Shown here in pieces: positions 56,625 to 64,000 of a stretch of 64,000 bases of DNA. The stretch spans positions 1-64,000 of the forward strand of contig JANTQA010000006.1 of the NCBI GenBank assembly GCA_027625915.1, written 5' to 3'. The stretch's first letter is position 1. Each line of letters begins with the position of its first letter. Both the position numbers and the translations under genes were made by a program. The stretch is from Anaeramoeba flamelloides. Taxonomy: Eukaryota > Metamonada > Anaeramoebidae. The notes under the pieces were generated by a model. It was not told where the DNA came from, ran no database searches, and was given only the letters and a program-made list of their open reading frames with translations.

Positions 56625-57006
56625 TAATAAATATTTGAAAAATAAATAATTTTTTAAGTCTTTTTTTAATGAAACGAAGTGAAATTAAAAAAAGACAAAA
56701 AATTATGATTTTTCAAATTTTTTTAGTATCAAGAGTTAGTCCCCCCCCTTCCTTATCAGTTCAGAAAATCAAAAAAAAATAAAAAAACTCTCGAAAATTA
56801 TTTTAAAACATCCAAAATCAACATAAAATGATATTATAAAAAAATGGATTTTTCACCGTAATAAAGGTTACTAAAAATTTTTGAACGAGATCTCGGTACC
56901 TAATGACCCTGACAACCCAATTTTTTGCCTCAACCTATTTATTTTCAATATTATACCCGAATATCAATATAAAAATGAAATCAGGATTAGTACATCCTCG
57001 TGAGAT

Positions 57007-57012
<6 letters not shown>
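56625..57012. mobile_element. Right end of a third TATA-flanked element (tentative)
   Basis: Terminates CGTGAGATAAGGGA followed by TATATATA. Contains AACGAGATCTCGGTACC, resembling GAGATCTAC...AACGAGATC near 53,060. Left boundary unknown; no gene. Confidence 0.35.
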
Positions 57013-57037
<25 letters not shown>

Positions 57038-57072
57038 TTACTTACTTCTTAACTTTGAGACTTTGATACATA

Positions 57073-57270
57073 CAGCCAGTTTCACTTTTAAGGCACAAAC
57101 TTTCTACGAAATTTAAGGCACAAAAAAAAATTCAGATTAAGGCCCAAAAATTCAGATTCTAGGAAAATAAATTGAAGAAAAAAAAATCCCCAAAAATTGT
57201 GCCTTAATTTTGAATTTTTTTGTACCTTAAATTTCGTTGAATGTTTGTGCCTTAAAAGTGAAACTGGCTG
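57073..57270. mobile_element. MITE-1 copy 20 (variant ends)
   Basis: 198 bp, TA-flanked. Both ends carry CAGCCAG/CTGGCTG instead of CAGTCAG/CTGACTG, and both arms show TTCAGATT or TTTTGAATT variants. Confidence 0.93.
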
Positions 57271-57271
57271 T

Positions 57272-58600
57272 ATAATTATATCAATATATGTATCTGTTTA
57301 TGAATTACTTTGTTTTTACTTCTGAATAATATCTGAGTAATCTGAGATAAACCAGTAATAACTAAATTTTTTTTTAATTGATTTAAATTTTTTTTTTAAT
57401 TGATTTTAATTTTTTTTGTCTGCTTTCATGTCATACTTACTCACAATTTCAAAAAAAAATAAAAAAAAACAAAGTATAAGAGTTGAACAACTATTTTTTT
57501 TATTAGTTAAGGTCAATAGATATTGGAATTTTATCTGTAAAGAGAGTCAAAGTTTTAACCTTTTTATTCTATTAAAATATTCCAACTTTTTCACCAAAAA
57601 AAAAAAAAAAATCAAAATAGTTACAAAGAATTTAAATTTTTTCAATTTTTAATATTGATTCCAAGATAGATTAGGTACTGTATATTCATTAAAAACGGGG
57701 AAAGGATTTTCAAGTCACATCTTATAAAAAACTATTTTAATTAAAAATATTAAATTTAACAAAAAAACTCAAAAAATTCAAAATTTAAAAAACTTTAATT
57801 ATTTTTTTTTTTAGTTGTTTTTTTTGAATAATTTTCTACTAAAACCACAGGTAAACATGTTAAATTTGATTTTATTTGATATAAATTTGAATTAAAACAA
57901 AAAAAAATATAAAAAAAATGCTTTTTCCTAAAAAAAATATTACTAAAAAAATTGGTTTTTAATTGTGGCTATTGACAAATTTACGGTATTTTAATTTTTT
58001 TTTTTTATACCGTAAATATAATTTTTAAAAACAAATTTTCATATTACACAATATATGTGTTAGAAAAAGATAAAAGATAGAACTCAAAAAAAAAAAAAAT
58101 TCCAAGTAGTGAAGAGTAAATTTAAATATCTGTACTTATTTCATCGATAATGAAGAAATATCGCGTATATTTTTATTAGTTGATTTTTCGAAAGATATTT
58201 TTATATTTTTTAAGTGCTTTAGCACACAAGAAATATACAAATATCTTGAGATAAATCTACTTATAAAAATAAAGCATATTTCTGAAATTTGAGTGTAATA
58301 CACAAAGTTATTTCACAATTGAAAAGACAATTCAAAAAACAACAACTAAAATAAATAAAAACAGTGAATCATTCTTTTATTTTTAAAAAGATCTAATGAG
58401 GCAAAAAATAAGAATGTGAGATATTAAGAATTAAAATTATTCATTTTGGGAATTTTCTTTGTTTTCATAATTATAAAATTTTCTTTTGCGAGTGGGTAAT
58501 ATTTGGAAAGTTATATTACCTCCATATATATTATAAAATTGCAATTCCTCTATTTTTTGTACTGACATAGTTTTTTTTTGGTAATATTCTGATCAATCTT
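57272..58600. other. AT-rich stretch, no gene recognised
   Basis: Contains a hairpin TTTACGGTAT...ATACCGTAAA at 57,979-58,016 and a short GTGC-TTTA-GCAC hairpin at 58,213-58,224. A 78-codon plus-strand frame at 57,416 has no recognisable motif and ends in a Lys run. Confidence 0.5.
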
Positions 58601-58609
58601 TGGGAATTC

Positions 58610-58729
58610 ATTATTTTCTTCATCTTTATCTCTTCTTCTTCTTCTTTTTTTTTTTTTTTCTTTTTCTTCTTTTTCTTTTACTTTTTCTTTTGTTTTTTCT
58701 TTTTACTTTTCTTTTTCTTTTTCCTTTTC

Positions 58730-58811
<82 letters not shown>
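58610..58811. repeat. Poly-T / TTC tract
   Basis: TTCTTT repeats then about 70 uninterrupted T (58,743-58,811), directly downstream of the recombinase remnant on the minus strand, where it reads Lys/Glu-rich. Confidence 0.85.
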
Positions 58812-58814
58812 CTT

Positions 58815-59895
58815 TGATTGTATCTACTAAAACATTTTTTACTAATTGTTTGGTATATATATCATCACTTCTCTAGTAGCTATTATATGCTTCGCTTGAT
58901 CGATGATTTGTGAAGAATCTCCCTTCATCATCAAGAATTCCAGATCTATTTAGAGAAGTGACAACAGTTGATCGAGTAGATTGTAGAGTTATTATTTTCT
59001 TAATATTGACTTTCTTCATTTTAGCCTTTAAAAGTTGGCCTAATTTATTTCTTCCAATATTTGATTTTTTATAATCAAATTTTTAATTCTTATTCCTATT
59101 TATACTGAGCCAAAATCTTAATTTTTTATTAAGTTTTGGTGGTAATTTTTTTCTGTACGAAGTTATAATATCATAAGGATCATATTTAAAGCTGGAATAA
59201 GAAAATATTCTTTTAAACTTGCGAAAAGCACCCTTACAATTCAACGTTCCTTGGTCATTTTTGGTCACCGTTTGTTTGACCTCAATGTAATCTCCAATAG
59301 TATTGGTTCCCCAAGTAACATCTTCGACACAAAGATTAAAATTTTCTCTTCCTCTAATTCCTGTACAAATACCCATACACCAAAACGCAAGGATTAAATG
59401 ATCTTCTGGATCACTTTGATCTAATGATTCAAAAAACTTTTTTTCTTCTTCCTTTGTCAATCCTTCACGCTGTTTCCCAACCTTATTCTCTTCCTTCAGT
59501 TCATTTAACTTAATATTAAGAGCTGTTCTTGAAAGAAAGAAATCTTCTAAATCTGGAGGGTTCTTCATTTTCAGTTACTTATATTCGTGTTCAAAGAAAC
59601 CAAACAAATTGAATATTTTTGTTCGAAAGCTGTTCCAGCTATAGTCCTCACCATTAAGTTTTTTTTAATCTTGCAATATAAATAGAAATTAATTCATCAA
59701 ATTCTTCTCTTGGTAGTAAAGAATAAGTTAAGCCACAAAACCTTCCATTTTCTCTTCCACATAACCAATCATTAAATCTTTTTATTTGCATAGTCTCTAG
59801 CTAACTTAGTATTTGGGTTTTGATAGCCCTCTCTTAACACCCCAAGTAACTCTTGTGAACTTTGAAGATCTTTTAATTTTTTTTTATTCGACATT
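58815..59895 (-). pseudogene. Crypton-like tyrosine recombinase
   Basis: Minus-strand remnant of a DUF3504-type tyrosine recombinase, as in Crypton transposons and their domesticated vertebrate relatives. From MSNKKKLKDLQSSQE (59,895) it runs through an N-terminal SAM-like region (RDYANKRFNDWLCGRENG; LLPREEFDELISIYIARLKK; GEDYSWNSFRTKI) to the catalytic domain, open at 59,083-59,568: EGLTKEEEKKFFESLD, TGIRGRENFNLC with catalytic Arg, DYIEVKQTVTKNDQG with Lys, then downstream LQSTRSTVVTSLNRSG (second Arg; usual His is Gln), NHRSSEAYNSY (His and candidate nucleophile Tyr). Lesions: two frame changes at A runs in the N-terminal third, TAA before MKNPP, TAA at 59,083 and TAG after the Tyr. Would catalyse site-specific DNA cutting and joining. 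Confidence 0.8.
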
Positions 59896-60124
59896 TGTTT
59901 TTCAAAAAAAATAATGACAAAGAAAATTTTTAGATAACAAAGGAAAAAAAATAAACAAAAAGGTTTTCTTTAAAACTTAAAATGTTTTTATTTTTTATAA
60001 CTCGTTATGTTCATCTCTTTTTCATGTTGGTTTAAATGGTTTGTATTAATTAATACTTGAACAAAATCTAAAAAAAAACTTATATCTAAAACCCATAAAC
60101 AAAAATTTTTTTTCAACACTTATA

Positions 60125-60462
60125 CACAGGTCTTGCATATTCAAATGTCACCAAATGTCATTTGAAATCACTAAAAAACAGAGTGAAAAAAATAAATATT
60201 TTGACATTGAGGATTGAATGTTTTTCTAATGAATGTTTTTTCAAGGTAATTTGAAATTTTATTTTTTGGTCTTTTGTTCAAAATGATATGTTTTAGTAAT
60301 TAATAATATCGATGTATTTTCAATGTCTGACAATGAATGTCAAATTGAAAAAATGGCATTTTGAAACATTCAACAAAATAATATTTTGTTGTTGAATGTT
60401 TTTGCTCTGAATATCAATGTCATGTCATTTTTGCAATGTCACTCAATTTTGCAAGACCTGTG
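60125..60462. mobile_element. MITE-2 (CACAGGTCTTGCA ends)
   Basis: 338 bp with inverted ends CACAGGTCTTGCA / TGCAAGACCTGTG flanked by TA. Interior contains many ATGTC/GACAT motifs (AATGTCAC, ATGTCATT, TTGACATTGA). Single copy in this window; Tc1/mariner-type by its TA flank. Confidence 0.8.
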
Positions 60463-61570
60463 TACTATCCTAAAATAGTCAAGTCACTGTCTAAATACCC
60501 TTACTTTGAAACAAATAACTCTTAAAAAAAAAAAGTTACAGAAAAACAAACTAACAATTAATTTAGAAAAAAATTAAATCTCATAGGAATAACGAAAACG
60601 CAAATTAAAATCAAAAAAACCAATTATAAAATTTAACTAATTTAGATTTATCCTATATTTTTGAAATTAAGTTACAAAAAAAAAGAGATCAAATCTCAGA
60701 AATAAATGTACTCATGATTAAAAAGAAATGTTGAGAATGAATATCCACCATATTTTGTTTAGTAGATCCCAACTTTTTTTTTCATTTTTTTATAAGTTAC
60801 ACATAAGAGTGAAATAACTTAAAAAATATAGTTTTTTGAATTTATTGATAAATATACATAATTAAATGAACCCAACAAAATGAGGAAAAGTAAGTTGAAT
60901 TTAATATAATATTTTAATATTGATCATAAAATTTATATAAAATTCGTGTAGTAAAAGGGTTTATATTGTTTTGAAAAAAATATTTTAGATTTTTTTTTTT
61001 TTTCAAATGAAATCATGGGTGGGACAATTTGTATATTTTTAAGAGAAAAGTATACATAATCATTTTTTAAAAATATATACAAAAATGTTTAAAGAATAAA
61101 AATTAGTATACGTATACTTCAATATAAAAATGTAATCAAAAATCAATAGATTTTATATTGATAATCAAAAGTTTAAATTTAAAAGTATGGGGAATTTGGG
61201 TAAATTATTTTACCACATCCCCATAAATATCACAAAAAAATCGATTTTTGAAGTTTATAGTACACAAGAGTAAATATGGATATCTTAAAAAATAGGATTT
61301 TTTTTTTCATAAAAATTGATTTTAGAGATAAATATAAGGGAAAAAAATTACCCAACCAAATTTCGAATGAAAAAAGATTAAACAAAAAAATATTTTCTTA
61401 TTGATCACCACTTTAATAGAAAATTTATCTATCAAATTGTATATTTCATTTAGAAAAATCAAAAAAAAATTTAATTTTTATGATTTCCTATTCGTGTTGT
61501 AATTCAATATTATTCCAAACAAATCTTTAAATTGCAAATTCAAAAATAGAAAAAAAAATTCATTTTCAAA

Positions 61571-61604
<34 letters not shown>

Positions 61605-61806
61605 AATTTATTGGAAATAACCTTGTAATGTATAAGTAAGTAATTGATATTAATCAAAATTTCATTTTCAGAGTTTCTAATTCTGATTATTCTTATCCAT
61701 AATAGTCTTGATAATTAATTTTTTACTTTTCTATTTCTTTTTATTATTCTTGTTAGAATAATGTATAAATTTTTGAAAATGGATGTGAATTAATTGATAT
61801 TATAAT
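60463..61806. other. AT-rich intergenic stretch, no gene recognised
   Basis: Only short frames. Features seen are a palindrome GTAAATTATTTTAC near 61,199-61,212 and a poly-A run at 61,568-61,601. Nothing matches other elements of the window with confidence. Confidence 0.5.
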
Positions 61807-61848
61807 TCATTTTTTATTTTTCTCTTTCTGATTTTTATTATTATTCCT

Positions 61849-61891
<43 letters not shown>

Positions 61892-62097
61892 GGTGTAAAA
61901 ATTTCTGTAATTGGTTGGTTAGGTTTTTTTAAACCATTTAATGCATTGTAGCATTTCTCCCCGATAAATGATTTTAATTGATTTGGGTGCAAAAATATAA
62001 CATTCATTTTTTCTGGAATTGCAAGCATTTTTTCATATTCTTCAACATTCTGCTTCTTTAAATATTTTTTTTTTTTTTTTTTTTGATCACAAGACAA
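61807..62097 (-). CDS. C-terminal end of NTPase/nuclease gene 2
   Basis: Minus-strand frame of 96 codons overlapping the nuclease block in another frame through a poly-Lys run. Content: YEKMLAIPEKMNVIFLHPNQ, KSFIGEKCYNALNGLKKPN, then Lys-rich. The first part resembles the end of gene 1 (NLKSFIFIFTPNNWDQIF), where a strand with two aromatic residues and 'P-N' follows the nuclease core. Probably the last piece of gene 2; the long T run (61,852-61,888) lies within it. Confidence 0.5.
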
Positions 62098-62741
62098 TTT
62101 GGTGGAAATTGAATGATTTCGTTATCAACAAAACATTTTTTAAAACATTTTTTATGTTTTAGGATTTCTTTTTGAAGATCATTAATTTTCTTATTGTTGA
62201 ATTCATTGGTTTTGGATAATGGTAGATACAATAAGTCAGATTTGCCTTCAAATATTCGATTAAATTCACTTTTTTGTTTTAAATTAGTTATGCAAATTAG
62301 AAAAAGAAGATCAATATTAAATTTCCGCCTTGTGTATTTAAGTAAAAGTTGTGTTTTTTTTGATTTCTTTTTGAAGAGTAGAAACATTAAAAGATGTAGT
62401 TTTTTGAATAATTTTTTTGCTTGAATAGCTAAAACAATAAATCTAATATTTTTTTTCCCCTCTTTAACTGTTTGAATTAAATATAAATCAGCTGAATGAG
62501 ATTGTGGTCCTGGTTTTAAAATGATTGTTGTTGGGTGTTCATATTTTTCCTTGATAATTTTAAAAATGTGCTTCCAATTTTCTTGTTTCATTGTTCTTAG
62601 TTTATTAAATTTGTTAATCAATTTATTTGTGTCTTCTTCTTCTTCTTCGAATTCTTCTTCTTCTTTATTTTTATTTTTATTCTTTTTATTTTTATGTTCT
62701 TGTTCTTCTTCTTTTTTTTTTTTTTCTTTTTCTTTTTCCAT
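62058..62741 (-). CDS. PD-(D/E)xK-like nuclease part of gene 2
   Basis: 227 codons. Residues 1-37 are Glu/Lys low complexity. Residues 75-110 carry ILKPGPQSHSADLYLIQ and RFIVLAIQAKK, i.e. Asp85 ... Gln107-x-Lys109, the restriction-nuclease-like signature, spaced as in canonical PD-(D/E)xK folds. Then FNIDLLFLICITNL and GKSDLLYLPLSKTNEF (further beta-strands). The homologous region of gene 1 reads SPFADSFLVLP...LILIQSKSG. The pair defines a small family within the window. Predicted to cut DNA or RNA; substrate unknown. Lies downstream of the NTPase part on the same strand. Confidence 0.65.
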   Translation of the reverse strand: MEKEKEKKKKEEEQEHKNKKNKNKNKEEEEFEEEEEDTNKLINKFNKLRTMKQENWKHIFKIIKEKYEHPTTIILKPGPQSHSADLYLIQTVKEGKKNIRFIVLAIQAKKLFKKLHLLMFLLFKKKSKKTQLLLKYTRRKFNIDLLFLICITNLKQKSEFNRIFEGKSDLLYLPLSKTNEFNNKKINDLQKEILKHKKCFKKCFVDNEIIQFPPNCLVIKKKKKKNI

Positions 62742-62831
62742 TTTTTGTAAAGAGATAATTGTTTTATTTAATGGAAAATTAAATGGTATTACATTATCAT
62801 CAAGATCTGAATTTGAAGTACTTTTTTCTAC

Positions 62832-62935
62832 CTTATTATTTTTTCATTTTCATTTTCATTTTCATTTTCATTTTCATTTTCATTTTCATTTTCATTTTTC
62901 ATTTTCATTTTCATTTTCATTTTCATTTTTCATTT
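62832..62935. repeat. (TTTTCA)n hexanucleotide microsatellite
   Basis: About 17 units of TTTTCA with two slips, between the two conserved parts of gene 2. On the minus strand it reads as alternating Met-Lys or Asn-Glu. Confidence 0.9.
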
Positions 62936-62944
62936 TGTTTGGTT

Positions 62945-63190
62945 TTTTGTAATTTGAATTAAATCACAGAATAAAGAATGTATATGTGGAGATAATAATT
63001 TTAAATTCTTTGTCATAATAAGTTGGAATGCCAAAATTTTTAAAATAATTTGTTCAAAAAAATTCTCCTTGATCAATTATTTCATTTGGTGCATCTATAT
63101 TCAATAATTTTAAGGGATTGATCGTTTTATATTTCTTTTCGAATCTTGGTTCATCTCTTAGATACCTTATCAAATAACCAGGAACAATGA
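62945..63190 (-). CDS. Linker region of gene 2
   Basis: Minus-strand coding-like sequence IIVPGYLIRYLRDEPRFEKK, LLNIDAPNEIIDQGEFF and KNLKLLSPHIHSLFCDLIQ. Aligns in order with gene 1 residues around IIFPYIYLDLILEKI and LPRILETPTKTNDF, between NTPase and nuclease. Interrupted at least once. Confidence 0.5.
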
Positions 63191-63192
63191 TT

Positions 63193-63561
63193 TTAAATTT
63201 TTTTTATCATCTTTATTTTATTTGGCATATCTTCGACTTCTTTGATACGAAGGTTAAATTTATCAATAAGATTTGATGCACCATATGAAACAATTTTATT
63301 CTTTTTTTGATTTTGAATTTGAAATTGAAAATCTTTAGTTGAAAAATAAATACCAAGTGCGCCAATAAAAATTAAAAAATAATATTCAGAAAGAAATTCT
63401 GAGGGAATATTCCCAAATGATCTCAGTATTCTCGTCTCTGTTTCAATTATTTTATTAAAAACACCTTTTAAAAAAAAGATCAATAATCTCTTTATTTGGA
63501 AATACTGGGGGATTTTCTCCACTCTCATATTTCTGTGAAAGAAGACTTCCGATCCATTCAA
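63193..63561 (-). CDS. Middle part of gene 2
   Basis: 122 codons, helical in character, following the G-x-PR block: ETETRILRSFGNIPSEFLSE, LIFIGALGIYFSTKDFQFQI, NLIDKFNLRIKEVEDMPNKI. The gene 1 counterpart is the region with KTLINQDIKLLFQLFGYSHF and LKDLENDGLLFL. A STAND-type NTPase C-terminal winged-helix-like region is possible, but this is inference. Confidence 0.5.
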   Translation of the reverse strand: MNGSEVFFHRNMRVEKIPQYFQIKRLLIFFLKGVFNKIIETETRILRSFGNIPSEFLSEYYFLIFIGALGIYFSTKDFQFQIQNQKKNKIVSYGASNLIDKFNLRIKEVEDMPNKIKMIKKI

Positions 63562-63709
63562 TCAGCCTTGGTGTTCCTCCGGTTTTGACCAGAACTTGTT
63601 CAAAAAAATAATTAATAATTTCTTCATCCACTTTTTCTTTTTCTTTTTCTTTTTCGGTTTCTTTTTCGGTTTCTTTTTCGGTTTCTTTTTTTTTTTTTTT
63701 TTTTCTTTT

Positions 63710-63795
<86 letters not shown>

Positions 63796-64000
63796 CGAAT
63801 TTATTATTTAAACCAAACATATATTGATAATAAGTAACATTCTTATTTTCATTATTATTGTAATTATCTGTATTTTGATTATTGAAAGAAATGAATGATT
63901 CATTGAAAAGTTGAATTAGATTTTCTTTGGTAAAAGGAGGAAGTGAAATTCTATAAGAATCAGTTGGTGAAACTGAATTGTTGTTATTACAATAATTTAA
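63455..64000 (-). CDS. NTPase C-terminal block of gene 2, open at the window edge
   Basis: The frame is open from the edge down to 63,455. Starts (partial) with DSYRISLPPFTKENLIQLF, the 'L-P-P-L' strand and helix after the NTPase core, as in gene 1 KQITINLMKKENYIQIL. Then an Asn-rich part, a poly-Lys run encoded by about 80 T on the plus strand, KETEKETEKETEKEKE, and VKTGGTPRLIEWIGSLLSQK, the G-x-PR motif matching NIEGIPRLFQYF of gene 1. The P-loop and N-terminus would lie beyond 64,000. Homopolymer-rich, so frame calls are fragile. Confidence 0.65.
63717..63795. repeat. Poly-T homopolymer inside gene 2
   Basis: About 79 uninterrupted T, in frame as poly-Lys on the minus strand. Length prone to sequencing error. 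Confidence 0.9.

Noticed and set aside
58600-58830. 76-codon Phe-rich frame
   Set aside because: Poly-T artefact; the real coding trace here is the recombinase on the other strand.
59083-59568. Stop-codon reassignment (TAA/TAG as amino acids) to explain interrupted transposase frames
   Set aside because: Breaks also include many frame changes at homopolymers, and the longer frames end at ordinary stops where homology ends (RPS14 GRRGRRL-TAA, transposase GFY-TAA). Decay is simpler.

Overview
The window looks like nuclear DNA of a very AT-rich unicellular eukaryote. It is dominated by A/T homopolymers. The few recognisable genes are eukaryotic: GT-AG introns, a cytosolic ribosomal protein pseudogene, Tc1/mariner, piggyBac-like and Crypton-like transposases, LINE reverse transcriptase remnants, and two genes resembling the Crinkler/RHS class of NTPase-plus-nuclease proteins. 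Protists such as Anaeramoeba, or AT-rich fungi, would fit. The sequence alone does not settle the species, and no ordinary intact housekeeping gene is present.

Region 1 (about 1.7-40.7 kb) is a non-coding array of seven or more diverged repeat units, all in the same orientation. Units are about 2.5-3 kb before later insertions. A full unit carries, in order, a 'B' pair of hairpins (one is CCCCC-TGAA-GGGGG), a (TTTCTGTGA)n tract, a long stem-loop with arm AAGGTGAAAATTGAAAACC, an (AAAGGAACC)n tract, a C-poor G/T-rich tract of 250-670 bp, an 'A' pair of hairpins with identical TAAA loops, and often a 'C' hairpin module. Many mobile elements have inserted in these units: 5'-truncated LINEs, TTAA-flanked foldbacks, a TATA-flanked 1.5 kb element and a Tc1/mariner transposon. 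Paralogous empty sites in sister units date and delimit several of these insertions.

Region 2 (40.9-44.7 kb, plus strand) is a gene with a coiled coil, an NTPase domain (P-loop, Walker B, G-x-PR motif) and a C-terminal PD-(D/E)xK-like nuclease domain. It begins about 150 bp after the array stops inside its own (AAAGGAACC)n tract. Region 3 (44.9-57.3 kb) is a transposon graveyard with an RPS14 pseudogene, a LINE peppered with tiny palindromic insertions, a run of about 218 uninterrupted A, a piggyBac-like transposase, and many copies of one palindromic TA-flanked MITE. Region 4 (57.3-64.0 kb) holds a Crypton-like tyrosine recombinase (minus) and a second NTPase/nuclease gene (minus) that runs off the window end, convergent with the first.

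The main unexplained structure is the twin-hairpin array. Hairpin sequence, loop and order are kept while the surroundings diverge, and one copy shows a compensatory base-pair change. The second striking pattern is a burst of one MITE: about twenty copies in 64 kb, five of them inside a single otherwise nearly readable Tc1/mariner transposon.
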